Assembly: GCA_021463145.1 (NCBI GenBank)
Contig: JAJTWZ010000047.1
Coordinates: forward strand, 1 to 32,117
Direction: 5' to 3'
Source of the DNA: Blastocatellia bacterium
GTDB taxonomy: Bacteria > Acidobacteriota > Blastocatellia > UBA7656 > JADIYM01
Length of the DNA stretch: 32,117 nt
Shown: positions 7,994 through 16,024 of the stretch, piece after piece
Numbering within the stretch: position 1 is the first letter of the stretch
Layout: every line of letters starts with the position of its first letter
Notes under the pieces: generated by a model
Databases searched by the model: none
The model's input: the letters and a program-made list of their open reading frames with translations, nothing else
What the model was told of the DNA's origin: nothing
Program-made: the position numbers and the translations under genes

Positions 7994-9361
7994 TCAGCTC
8001 TGTTGGTTCTCGAAATGCGCCTGGAGGTGTGGCGACGCGACGTGCAGCATCCTCCAGACCGTGACGTGCAGCCACAGGAAGCTGCCTGCTGTCAAAACGA
8101 GTAGCGCGAAAAACGTCGTCTGTGGAATCCAGGTCCATTCGAGCAGGAATGCGAAGACGGGCGGCAGGAAGAATCCGCCCAATGCACCGAGCAGGCCGAC
8201 CAGTCCGCCAACGGCGCCGACGTCGTTGGGGAAGTACTCGGGAATGTACTTGTATACCGCCGCCTTACCGATGCCCATTCCAACACCGACGATGAATACG
8301 AAGAACGTGAACCAGTAAACGTTCATCGAGAAAGGCAGCACTTCGGTCATTCCGTCTGCGTCGAAGCGTCCGTGGACGTTGATGACGATGTGCCCGCTCG
8401 GTCCCGACAACAGAAGGGTCGCAATCGTCATCGTTCCGAATACCCAGTACATTACGCGCCGGGCGCCGAACCGGTCGGCGAGCCATCCGCCGACCGGCCG
8501 AAGGAGGCTGGCCGGAAAGATGAACAGGGCCGTCAATAGCGCCGCGTGCTGGAGCGGTAGATCGTAGACGTCCACGTAGTACTTCGGCAGCCACACGGAA
8601 AGCGCAACGTAGGCGCCGAACACCACCACGTAATAGAGGCTGAATCGCCAGACGCGAACGTCGCGAAGCGGCTGCATCATCTCGGTCAGCGATCGGCCCT
8701 TGCCTGGCAGATGATCGTGCTTCGGGCTTCCGAACCACATAGCGGCCGCCAGCACCGTCAGCATCAGGCAATAAAGAAAGGGCACGAATCGCCATCCGCC
8801 TGGAATCCAGCCGCCGTAGTAACCGGCGACGGGAACGGTAGCGATCAGGAACGGCCCAATGAATTTCGTGACGGAGGCTCCAACGTTGCCCGCTCCGAAG
8901 ATTCCCAGCGCCAAACCCTGCTGCTCCCGAGGAAACCACGCGGAGTTCCAGGCGATTCCGACCGAAAACGCATTGCCTGCAAGTCCGACGAGAAACGCGT
9001 AGAAGAGCAGTTCCCCGTATGACGAAGCCTGACTGACGAGATAAGCCGGCACTATCGTGGCAAGTATCAGCAGGGTAAACACCCGCCGGCCGCCGAAACG
9101 GTCCGTGGCGATACCGAACAGTAGTCTCCAGATAGATCCGTTGAGTATGGCGATCGCCGTAAGCCACCCGAACTGAACATCGGTGAGGCCGAACTCCTGC
9201 CTGATGGGAATCGCAAGGATGCCGAACATCAGCCATACCGCGAACATCAGGGTGAAGCCGATGCTCGACAACACGCATATGCGGATGCGCTGGGACGCCG
9301 TGCCGACGCCCTTCAGCGCGGACTCGGCTGTCGAGGCGCGACTATTCGATTCGGTAACCAT
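7994..9361 (-). CDS. narK: NarK-family nitrate/nitrite transporter (NarK1-like)
   Basis: A 455-residue major facilitator protein with about twelve hydrophobic segments. The nitrate-porter signature is visible in the fifth helix region: FSVGIAWNSAWFPREQQG followed by LALGIFGAGNVGASV. The N-terminus and first helix resemble NarK1 proteins, which in characterised systems such as Paracoccus are proton-nitrate symporters. Its start (ATG 9361) lies 12 bases after the stop of the upstream narK-like gene, with GGGAG eight bases before it, so both form one operon. Supply of nitrate to the reductase at 23127-28004 is the inferred role. Substrate direction cannot be settled by sequence alone. Confidence 0.9.
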   Translation of the reverse strand: MVTESNSRASTAESALKGVGTASQRIRICVLSSIGFTLMFAVWLMFGILAIPIRQEFGLTDVQFGWLTAIAILNGSIWRLLFGIATDRFGGRRVFTLLILATIVPAYLVSQASSYGELLFYAFLVGLAGNAFSVGIAWNSAWFPREQQGLALGIFGAGNVGASVTKFIGPFLIATVPVAGYYGGWIPGGWRFVPFLYCLMLTVLAAAMWFGSPKHDHLPGKGRSLTEMMQPLRDVRVWRFSLYYVVVFGAYVALSVWLPKYYVDVYDLPLQHAALLTALFIFPASLLRPVGGWLADRFGARRVMYWVFGTMTIATLLLSGPSGHIVINVHGRFDADGMTEVLPFSMNVYWFTFFVFIVGVGMGIGKAAVYKYIPEYFPNDVGAVGGLVGLLGALGGFFLPPVFAFLLEWTWIPQTTFFALLVLTAGSFLWLHVTVWRMLHVASPHLQAHFENQQS

Positions 9362-9373
9362 CGGTGTGACTCC

Positions 9374-10777
9374 CTAGCTGGGCTTCTCGCAGCCCTTCCG
9401 TGTGTAGAACCACCAGTTGATGGCAGTGGCGATCACGTAGAAAGCGATCGCCCCGATGAAGAACGGCGAAGCCGATCCGCTCGACGTGATGGACGTGCCG
9501 ACGAGCATCGCGAAGAGGAACGGACCGTAGGCAGCAACGGCGGCAGTCCAGCCGATCACGCCGGCGGCCTGACGCGGACTGTGCGAGAAGATGATCGGGA
9601 ACTGCCGGAAAGTTGCGGCATTTCCAATGCCAGTCAGCAGAAAGATCGCGAGCATGAGGATCACGAAGATCGGGAACTGGTCGAGCGACGTTGGAGTGAG
9701 TGCTCCGCTGAAGACGAGCGCCAGGCCGCACGCAATCATTCCGAGTCCGGTGAGGTGCGTGAGGATCGCGCCGCCGAACCTGTCGGCGACCGGTCCAAAG
9801 AGTATCCGGGTGGCCGAACCGATCAGCGGTCCGAGAAATGCCCACGTCAGGGGATCCGGGGCGTCCTGGAAACCGCCGTATACCTTTCCGATCAGCAGCG
9901 GGAAGATCGCCGAGAAGCCCGCGAAAGAACCGAACGTCATCATGTAGGTCGCCGTGCAGTACCACGTATGCCGGTTCGAGAAGATGTCGAGTTGCTCACG
10001 GAAGCTGGCGCGAATCGGAACGCTTCTCAGAAAGCACCACGCGAGCACGGCCATGACGAGCAAGAGAGGTACGTACCAGAAGGCCGCGTTCTGAAGCCAG
10101 ATGCTGGATGTCTGCCCGGCCTTCGTCATCGTCTGCGACCCGCCCCCGATTGCGCCCAGGGCCGGTGCCGCAATGATGAGCGGGGTCACGAACTGGGCGA
10201 CGCTGACGCCGAAATTGCCGATACCGGCCTGGATGCCCAGTGCCGTGCCCTGGAGTCGCTTCGGGAAGTAAATGCTCGTGCTTGGCATGTGAGACGAGAA
10301 ATCGCCTCCACCGAAGCCGGCTGAGAATGCAAGGACGAGGAACAGCCAGAATGGCGTCGCGGGGTTCATCACGGCCAGCCCAATGCCGATGCACGGCACT
10401 AGTTTGAGCAGTGTCGCAACGGTGATTACGTGACGAGAGCCAAAAATCGGAATGAGGAAGGTGTGAAGAATCCTGAGGGTTCCGCCGGCCAGTCCGGGCA
10501 TCGATGCGAGCCAGAAGAGCTGCATCGTGTCGAACTGAAACCCGATCTGCGGCAATCGCACGATGATGGCGCTCATCATGAACCAAGTAGCGAACGAGAG
10601 GATCAGGGTGACCGTCGTGATTGCCAGCGTGCGCCAGGCGATCCGGCTGCCGGTCTTTGCCCAGAACTGCGGATCGTTCGGTTCCCAATGGTCCATCCAG
10701 GTGGGACTGGAAGGTTTGTCCGGTTCCGGTGACGGCGGCTCGGCGCCACCGTCGATCTGCACATGACTCGTGTTCAT
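9374..10777 (-). CDS. narK: NarK-family nitrate/nitrite transporter (NarK2-like)
   Basis: A 467-residue major facilitator protein, first gene of the leftward pair. The N-terminal extension WEPNDPQFWAKTG and the following IAWRTL segment are typical of the NarK2/E. coli NarK type, characterised as nitrate-nitrite antiporters. The signature region FGGGDFSSHMPSTSIYFPKR and GTALGIQAGIGNFGVSV matches the nitrate-porter motifs. AAGGAGG five bases before the ATG fixes the start. A Crp/Fnr-like palindrome sits 53-68 bases upstream. NarK1-NarK2 pairs, sometimes fused, are common beside respiratory nitrate reductases, so export of nitrite in exchange for nitrate is inferred. Confidence 0.9.
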   Translation of the reverse strand: MNTSHVQIDGGAEPPSPEPDKPSSPTWMDHWEPNDPQFWAKTGSRIAWRTLAITTVTLILSFATWFMMSAIIVRLPQIGFQFDTMQLFWLASMPGLAGGTLRILHTFLIPIFGSRHVITVATLLKLVPCIGIGLAVMNPATPFWLFLVLAFSAGFGGGDFSSHMPSTSIYFPKRLQGTALGIQAGIGNFGVSVAQFVTPLIIAAPALGAIGGGSQTMTKAGQTSSIWLQNAAFWYVPLLLVMAVLAWCFLRSVPIRASFREQLDIFSNRHTWYCTATYMMTFGSFAGFSAIFPLLIGKVYGGFQDAPDPLTWAFLGPLIGSATRILFGPVADRFGGAILTHLTGLGMIACGLALVFSGALTPTSLDQFPIFVILMLAIFLLTGIGNAATFRQFPIIFSHSPRQAAGVIGWTAAVAAYGPFLFAMLVGTSITSSGSASPFFIGAIAFYVIATAINWWFYTRKGCEKPS

Positions 10778-10829
10778 TCGCGCCTCCTTGTCCGATGGCC
10801 AGATTCTCTTGATTGCGATACCGGCAGTA

Positions 10830-10845
10830 TGTGACTGGTGTCACG
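10830..10845 (-). promoter_or_regulatory. Crp/Fnr-family operator before narK operon
   Basis: TGTGACTGGTGTCACG contains the perfect palindrome TGAC-N4-GTCA (also GTGAC-N4-GTCAC) and fits the TGTGA-N6-TCACA layout bound by Crp/Fnr-type regulators. It lies 53-68 bases upstream of the narK start, a normal activator distance. A further TTGAT half-site with weak partner lies at 10809-10822. A related palindrome lies between ric and the reductase operon. The regulator is not in the window. Confidence 0.5.
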
Positions 10846-11055
10846 CGGCTCAAAGTCCGGAGGGCAAAAATGAGGCTCGGCAGCGAACCAGACCGCGCTG
10901 GAGCCGACCGGCCTGAAGCGCCGTAGGCGCTCCGGAAGAATGCGATGACGACTCGTTCACGCGGCATTGCGACTCGGGGAATACGGAGAGGTTTCGTAGC
11001 AGTCACGATTCGCGGAACGATCTTGTCCGCGACCGCGGAGCGGTCGATGGAATAG

Positions 11056-11109
11056 CCGTGGGTCGCGCGCAGGCGAGTGAAACGAGCCTCCGCGCGTGAC
11101 CCGCGGAAC
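11056..11109 (-). repeat. 54-bp dispersed repeat, copy B
   Basis: Inverted, gap-free partner of 2208-2261 with seven mismatches. Unlike copy A it is framed on both sides by the CGACCGC-GGA-GCGGTCG palindrome, 9 bases away on the left and 17 bases on the right, so it may form part of a larger composite repeat unit. Confidence 0.7.
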
Positions 11110-11233
11110 ATCGTGCAGCAACGCGCCGACCGCGGAGCGGTCGCACTCTCACTATCGCAATGAGCACGGTGAGAGTTGCGTCGTTCAGGAACCAGTTCGA
11201 CCGCTCCGCGGTCGAGATCTTTGCTGGCGCGTA

Positions 11234-11278
11234 CCGGGGGTCACGGCGGATCGCTTCGCTCACCGCCGTGACCCCCGG
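11234..11278. repeat. 16-bp perfect hairpin
   Basis: CCGGGGGTCACGGCGG (11234-11249) is exactly complementary to 11263-11278, with a 13-base loop that contains the small palindrome-like TCGCTTCGCT. No gene ends nearby (the closest are narK2 starting at 10777 and the rhodanese starting at 11649), so a terminator role is unlikely. It may be another member of the intergenic repeat family or encode a structured RNA. Confidence 0.7.
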
Positions 11279-11307
11279 CTATCATCTTGGACCGCTTCGC
11301 GGTCCTT

Positions 11308-11364
11308 CCGAGCCGGAGCGGTCCATCCGAGTCGGAGCGCTCCATCCGAACCGGTGCGGACGTC
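11308..11364 (+). repeat. Three tandem 19-base degenerate repeats
   Basis: Three consecutive 19-base units begin at 11308, 11327 and 11346. The first two (CCGAGCCGGAGCGGTCCAT and its neighbour) differ at two positions; the third is more diverged. The unit ends in a GGAGCGGTCC word related to the nearby palindromes, so this may be local slippage of that repeat family. Confidence 0.55.
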
Positions 11365-11648
11365 ACGATTGGGAACATCGGAACGACCGCTCCGGCGTCG
11401 CGGACTCGCACGCGACCAACGGCTGCCGCTACGAAACACGCAGCCCGTTTCATCCCGGGAGGTACGCCGCAGACGGGTTGGGAACCATCACGCTGGACCG
11501 CAATGCGGCCGGGTTGCGGACGTACCGCCATCACCGGCCTGTTCGGCTGCTTCCGTCGCGAGCGCAACGGCGATCAGGCGATGCAAACCCGTTCTCGATG
11601 CGGCACACTGTTGCAGAAGACTGACAGCAAGCCGGGAGGGGCTTCACC

Positions 11649-12182
11649 ATGTTTCGTGAAATTGATGTGATCGAGCTTCGTGCGGCGCTCGACAAGGGGG
11701 CAACTTTGATTGACGTCCGCGAGTTCGCGGAGTACGCGGCCGGCCGCGTGCCGGGGGCGCGACTCATCCCGCTCGGTTCACTTGCGACGCGAGCGACCGA
11801 AATCGATCGCGACAAACCCGTATTCCTGATGTGCCGCACGGGACGCCGGTCGTCCGAAGCTCAGCGCATCCTTGGCGAGCTCGGATTCGCTCACACGGTC
11901 AACGTGCAAGGCGGGTTCGGCGCGTGGCAGGCGGCGGGTTTTGAAGTCACTCGAGATCCGAAAGCGCCGTGGGCGCTCGAACGGCAAGTGCGTTTCGTGG
12001 CCGGGCTGCTGGTACTCACCGGCGTGTTGCTCTCGGTCCTCGTGTGGCAGCCATTTATCTGGATGGCCGGCTTCATAGGCGGTGGGCTTGTCTTCGCTGC
12101 CGTGACCGACACGTGCACGATGGGCCTCCTCTTGTCGAAGATGCCCTGGAACGCAGTTGGACCTCCTTCGTGCAAGACTTGA
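11649..12182 (+). CDS. Membrane-anchored rhodanese, YgaP-like
   Basis: A 177-residue protein with an N-terminal rhodanese domain (about residues 1-105; LIDVREFAEYAAGRVPGA, active-site loop from Cys62 in MCRTGRRS) followed by a DUF2892-like pair of membrane helices (about 115-133 and 137-160). This is the architecture of E. coli YgaP, an inner-membrane sulfurtransferase whose catalytic cysteine can be S-nitrosylated. GGGAGGGG seven bases before the ATG fixes the start. It is a monocistronic unit between the repeat-rich interval and the hydroxyproline operon. A link to reactive nitrogen handling is possible, given the nitrate genes, but is only inference. Confidence 0.85.
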   Translation: MFREIDVIELRAALDKGATLIDVREFAEYAAGRVPGARLIPLGSLATRATEIDRDKPVFLMCRTGRRSSEAQRILGELGFAHTVNVQGGFGAWQAAGFEVTRDPKAPWALERQVRFVAGLLVLTGVLLSVLVWQPFIWMAGFIGGGLVFAAVTDTCTMGLLLSKMPWNAVGPPSCKT

Positions 12183-12345
12183 TAGCCTGACCAGGACTAC
12201 CCTCGCCGTCGGGACGGGCGGTTCGGACGAATCGGTCACCGGGTCGCACGCTGCTTCTCCGCTTCGAATCGTCCAGGGGCACCGCAGGGGCCTTAACCTG
12301 GAGCGCGCACTTGTGCACATGATCGCTACCGGGATCGGTTCTGCG

Positions 12346-12360
12346 TACACTGTGGCCATG
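12346..12360 (+). promoter_or_regulatory. Probable leaderless promoter of hydroxyproline operon
   Basis: TACACT at 12346-12351 is followed by six bases and the ATG at 12358, so transcription would start on the start codon. No Shine-Dalgarno sequence is seen upstream. The small inverted repeat GCAC-TT-GTGC at 12307-12316 lies where an operator could sit. Evidence is spacing only, and no clear -35 box is present. Confidence 0.35.
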
Positions 12361-13965
12361 CAACAACCTGTCGTACTCACGGGCGCCAACTTCATCGGTG
12401 CGTCGTCTTCGACGCGTGGGAGCGCCACCATTCAGGGCATCGATCCGGCCTCGGGTGCGCCCCTCGCGCCTGCATTTTTCGAGGCAACGGCAGACGAGAC
12501 CGCCCGCGCCTGCACTTTGGCGGCCGAAGCCTTCGGCATTTATTCCGCGCTCTTACCGGCAACCAGATCTTCGTTTCTACGGTCGATCGCCGATCGGATT
12601 TCTGAACTGGGCGACACGCTGCTCGAACGGGCGAACGCCGAAACGGCGTTGCCTGTGGCGCGCCTTCAGGGCGAGCGCGCGCGCACGATCGCGCAGTTGC
12701 GGATGTTCGCCGGACTCGTGGACGAGGGATCGTGGGTCGATGCCCGGATCGATCGCGCAATGCCGGATCGAGAGCCGATTCCGAGGCCCGACATCAGGCG
12801 AATGCTCGTGCCGCTCGGGCCGGTCGCGGTCTTCGGAGCGTCGAACTTCCCGTTGGCGTTCTCCGTAGCCGGGGGCGACACCGTCTCGGCGCTTGCAGCA
12901 GGTTGCCCGGTCGTCGTGAAGGCTCACCCGGCGCATCCCGGCACATCGGAACTGGTCGCGCGCGCGATACTGGACGCTGCCGGTTCGACTCCTGGGATAC
13001 CTGACGGTGTCTTCTCGATGGTTCACGGCGCATCCGTTGCCGTCGGTCAGGCACTCGTGACACACCCGGCGATCAAGGCGGTGGGTTTTACGGGATCTCT
13101 CGTGGCGGGACGCGCGCTTTTCGATGCCGCGGCAGAGCGCGCCGAGCCAATCCCGGTGTACGCCGAGATGGGCTCGTCGAACCCGGTGTTCATCCTTCCG
13201 GAAGCGCTCGCAACTCGTGGCGGCGAGATCGCGAAAGGGCTCGCGGCATCGATAACGCTCGGCGCTGGACAGTTCTGTACGAACCCGGGTGTGACCATCG
13301 TCGACGGATCGGCAGACTCGAACCGATTTCTCGAAGCGCTCGGCAACCTGCTCGAGGCCACTTCCGCCGGTACGATGGTCGCGGCGCACATTGCGGCTGC
13401 GTACTCGCAAGGCCTGGATGAGTTCGCATCCATCCGCGGCGTCACGATGGCATCGGTGGCGGCCGACGATGCGCCGAACCGCGCAACTGCGGCCAGGGCG
13501 GCATTGCTCGTCACCGACTCGGCAACCTACTTGGCGTCGCCGCCGCTCGCCCGCGAACTCTACGGGCCGGCGACGCTGGCCGTTCGCACCGGCAGTCGCG
13601 AGCAACTCATGGACCTCGCTCGCGGGCTTCACGGTCACCTCACGGCGACGGTTCACGGTACCGAAAGCGAACTTGTCGAGTACGCGGACCTGGTAGCCAT
13701 CCTCGAACGAAAGGCCGGCCGGGTTGTGATCAACGGTTTTCCGACTGGTGTCGAGGTCGCGCCCGCCATGCATCACGGAGGGCCGTATCCCGCGACCTCG
13801 GATGCGCGTGCAACATCGGTGGGAACGGCGGCGATCCTTCGCTTCGCGAGGCCCGTGTGCTTGCAGGGCTTCCCGTCCGCGCTCCTTCCTGAAGAACTGC
13901 GCGACGAGAATCCGCGCGGCATCTGGCGGACGGTTGACGGTGTGCTCTCGAAGGACGAGCTGTGA
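12358..13965 (+). CDS. 2-oxoglutarate semialdehyde dehydrogenase
   Basis: A 535-residue aldehyde dehydrogenase of the long alpha-ketoglutarate-semialdehyde (2,5-dioxovalerate) subfamily. The start LTGANFIG and the core FGASNFPLAFSVAGGDT are typical of this group. Catalytic Cys307 lies in GAGQFCTNPG and the general base Glu270 in YAEMGSSNP. It oxidises 2-oxoglutarate semialdehyde to 2-oxoglutarate with NAD(P)+, the last step of hydroxyproline (and pentose or glucarate) breakdown. Its stop overlaps the GTG start of the hydroxyproline epimerase, and the following genes supply the earlier steps, so the hydroxyproline role is favoured. It is the first gene of the six-gene operon. Confidence 0.92.
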   Translation: MQQPVVLTGANFIGASSSTRGSATIQGIDPASGAPLAPAFFEATADETARACTLAAEAFGIYSALLPATRSSFLRSIADRISELGDTLLERANAETALPVARLQGERARTIAQLRMFAGLVDEGSWVDARIDRAMPDREPIPRPDIRRMLVPLGPVAVFGASNFPLAFSVAGGDTVSALAAGCPVVVKAHPAHPGTSELVARAILDAAGSTPGIPDGVFSMVHGASVAVGQALVTHPAIKAVGFTGSLVAGRALFDAAAERAEPIPVYAEMGSSNPVFILPEALATRGGEIAKGLAASITLGAGQFCTNPGVTIVDGSADSNRFLEALGNLLEATSAGTMVAAHIAAAYSQGLDEFASIRGVTMASVAADDAPNRATAARAALLVTDSATYLASPPLARELYGPATLAVRTGSREQLMDLARGLHGHLTATVHGTESELVEYADLVAILERKAGRVVINGFPTGVEVAPAMHHGGPYPATSDARATSVGTAAILRFARPVCLQGFPSALLPEELRDENPRGIWRTVDGVLSKDEL

Positions 13966-14915
13966 GCCAGGTTCCGAATACAATCGACGTGGTGGATTCC
14001 CATACCGAGGGCGAGCCGACGCGCGTCGTCGTGTCGGGCTGGCCGCAGCCGGCCGGTGCGACGATGGCCGAGCGCTGTGCCGAGCTCATCCGCGAGCAGT
14101 CGGCGCTGCGACGCGCGGTCGTATGCGAGCCGCGCGGCCACGACGCCGTCGTTGGAGCGCTGCTGACTCCTCCCGTCGAACAAGACTCGACAGCCGGCGT
14201 GATTTTCTTCAACAACGTCGGGGCGCTGGGAATGTGCGGCCACGGGCTGATTGGGGTAGCGCGGACGCTTTCCTTTCTCGGGCGTCTCGACGGCGACACT
14301 GCGCGCATCGACACGCCGGTTGGCACGGTCGGCTTCGCGATCGAGGCGGATGGATCCATTACGATTTCGAACGTCGCGTCGCGGTGCCACTCGAGAGACG
14401 TAGCCGTCGACGTGCCTGGACTCGGCCGCGTGACGGGCGACGTGGCGTGGGGCGGCAACTGGTTTTTTCTGACGCAGATTTCGAGTCCGGCGATTTCGTT
14501 CGATTACCGCCGCGAGTTGTTGAGCGCTTCCGTGGCGATCAAGCGCGCCCTCGACGAAGCGCGGATCACGGGCGAAGGCGGAGCGGAGATCGATCATGTC
14601 GAGCTGTTCGGACCCGCATCGCGAGATGACGCAGACAGCCGGAACTTCGTGCTGTGCCCCGGACTCGAGTACGACCGTAGTCCGTGCGGAACCGGAACAT
14701 CGGCGAAGATCGCGGTGCTCGCGGCTCGCGGCAAGCTGGACCCTGGCGAACGGTGGCGGCAGGAGTCGATCACGGGAAGCCTTTTTACCGGATGGTACGA
14801 GCGACGCGGAGACGAGCTGTTTCCCTTCATATCCGGACGCGCTTTCGTGACGGCGCGTTCTTCGCTCGTCTTCGAACCGGGCGATCCGTTCCTGGATGGG
14901 ATAGGCGGGCGGTGA
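13962..14915 (+). CDS. 4-hydroxyproline 2-epimerase
   Basis: A 317-residue member of the proline racemase family. Both catalytic cysteines are present: Cys92 in MCGHGLIG and Cys242 in DRSPCGTGTSA. Having two cysteines indicates a racemase/epimerase rather than trans-3-hydroxyproline dehydratase, in which one position is threonine. It would convert trans-4-hydroxy-L-proline to cis-4-hydroxy-D-proline, the first step of the pathway. The GTG start overlaps the upstream stop by four bases, and the next gene starts inside its stop. Preference for hydroxyproline over proline is inferred from the operon (hydroxyproline dehydrogenase subunits, deaminase and semialdehyde dehydrogenase). Confidence 0.92.
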   Translation: MSQVPNTIDVVDSHTEGEPTRVVVSGWPQPAGATMAERCAELIREQSALRRAVVCEPRGHDAVVGALLTPPVEQDSTAGVIFFNNVGALGMCGHGLIGVARTLSFLGRLDGDTARIDTPVGTVGFAIEADGSITISNVASRCHSRDVAVDVPGLGRVTGDVAWGGNWFFLTQISSPAISFDYRRELLSASVAIKRALDEARITGEGGAEIDHVELFGPASRDDADSRNFVLCPGLEYDRSPCGTGTSAKIAVLAARGKLDPGERWRQESITGSLFTGWYERRGDELFPFISGRAFVTARSSLVFEPGDPFLDGIGGR

Positions 14916-16024
14916 GTGTGGATGCGATCGTCGTAGGCGCGGGCATCGTCGGCGCCGCCGTGGGTGAGGCGCTCGCGGCCGACGGACTTGCGGTGACGGT
15001 GCTCGACGCCGAGTTCCCGGGCGCGGGTACGACTTCCGCCGCAATGGGGCACGTCGTGGTGATGGACGACTCGGAAGCACAGTTTGCGCTGACCGGGTAT
15101 TCGCGGCGCCTCTGGAGCGAGCGCGCGGCGGAGCTGCCACCCGATGTCGAAGACGAGTGCCCGGGAACTTTGTGGGTCGCCTCGGACGAAGAGGAACTCG
15201 AACACGCGGTACGCAGATCGCATTTCTATCGAGAGCGCGGCGTCGAGGCCGAGGTGCTCGACAGCGCGGCGCTGGAGAAGGCTGAGCCGAATCTGCGGCG
15301 AGGCCTTGCGGGAGCATTGCTGGTGCACGGGGATCGCGTGATCTATCCGCCCAATGCCGCGAGGCGGCTGTTGTCGAACGCGGTCGTTCGCGGCGCTCTG
15401 GCAGAACGGCGCGTTCGTGTGGAAGCTATCGAGCCTGGCCGTGTTCGCGTGAACGGATCGTGGCGCGAGACGGCTATTGTCGTAAACGCCGCGGGAGTTG
15501 GAGCACCGGAGCTGACACCCGGTCTCGCGATCGAGCCGCGAAAGGGCCACCTGGTCATCAGCGACCGGTATCCGGGGTTCTGCCGCCACCAGCTCGTCGA
15601 GCTCGGGTACTTGAAGAGCGCTCATTCGGCCGGGGCCGAGTCGGTCGCGTTCAATCTTCAGCCAAGGGCCACGGGACAGGTGCTCGTCGGCTCGTCGCGA
15701 GAGTTCGTCGGCCTCGATCGCTCGACAAACCGCCGGCTCGTGGGTCGAATGGTGCGCCGGGCCGTGGATTTCGTTCCGGCGCTCGCCGCTCTTTCGGTGC
15801 TTCGGACCTGGGTCGGGTTCCGGCCGTCGACACCCGACAACCTGCCGTTCATCGGTGAGGTTGACGAAGGTGTGTTCGTCGCTGCTGGTCACGAGGGGCT
15901 CGGGATCACCACGGCGCTGGGGACGGCGCGGTTGCTTGCGGATCTCGTCGCCGGTCGTGTACCGGAGATCGACCCCTCGCCGTATTCGCCGCTGCGTCCA
16001 ATGCCGGAAGCTCAACATGGCTGA
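14912..16024 (+). CDS. D-hydroxyproline dehydrogenase, FAD subunit (DAO family)
   Basis: A 370-residue FAD-dependent oxidoreductase of the D-amino-acid oxidase/glycine oxidase fold. The dinucleotide-binding motif GAGIVG is at residues 9-14 directly after the start, and the C-terminal FAD segment (GHEGLGITTALGTARLLADL) is intact. In heteromeric D-hydroxyproline dehydrogenases a subunit of this type oxidises cis-4-hydroxy-D-proline to 1-pyrroline-4-hydroxy-2-carboxylate and passes electrons to partner iron-sulfur and flavin subunits, which are encoded immediately downstream. The GTG start at 14912 overlaps the epimerase stop. A role on another D-imino acid cannot be excluded. Confidence 0.88.
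   Translation: MSVDAIVVGAGIVGAAVGEALAADGLAVTVLDAEFPGAGTTSAAMGHVVVMDDSEAQFALTGYSRRLWSERAAELPPDVEDECPGTLWVASDEEELEHAVRRSHFYRERGVEAEVLDSAALEKAEPNLRRGLAGALLVHGDRVIYPPNAARRLLSNAVVRGALAERRVRVEAIEPGRVRVNGSWRETAIVVNAAGVGAPELTPGLAIEPRKGHLVISDRYPGFCRHQLVELGYLKSAHSAGAESVAFNLQPRATGQVLVGSSREFVGLDRSTNRRLVGRMVRRAVDFVPALAALSVLRTWVGFRPSTPDNLPFIGEVDEGVFVAAGHEGLGITTALGTARLLADLVAGRVPEIDPSPYSPLRPMPEAQHG

Larger units (their letters stand above)
11030..11305. repeat. Cluster of REP-like palindromes
   Basis: The 17-base palindrome CGACCGC-GGA-GCGGTCG occurs at 11030-11046 and 11127-11143, its inverse (TCC centre) at 11198-11214, and a close variant GGACCGC-TTC-GCGGTCC at 11289-11305. Each has 7-bp perfect arms with a three-base loop. 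Alternating orientation of short palindromes in non-coding DNA resembles REP/BIME arrays. The first two copies bracket the 54-bp repeat. No transposase of the REP-associated type is in the window. Confidence 0.75.
10778..11648. other. 871-bp gene-free, palindrome-rich interval
   Basis: No credible gene is seen. The interval holds the narK promoter at its left end, then a dense set of repeats: four CGACCGC/GGACCGC palindromes (11030-11305), a 54-bp dispersed repeat copy (11056-11109), a 16-bp perfect hairpin (11234-11278) and a 19-base period repeat (11308-11364). The last 280 bases lead to the ribosome binding site of the rhodanese gene. Open frames here have repetitive arginine-rich translations typical of non-coding GC-rich DNA. 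Confidence 0.65.

Noticed and set aside
10809-10822. FNR box TTGAT-N4-ATACC before narK
   Set aside because: Only the left half matches the TTGAT-N4-ATCAA consensus; the nearby TGAC-N4-GTCA palindrome is a much better candidate.
11030-11364. CRISPR array
   Set aside because: Repeats are short palindromes of varying orientation and spacing, not 28-36 base direct repeats with regular spacers, and no cas gene is present.
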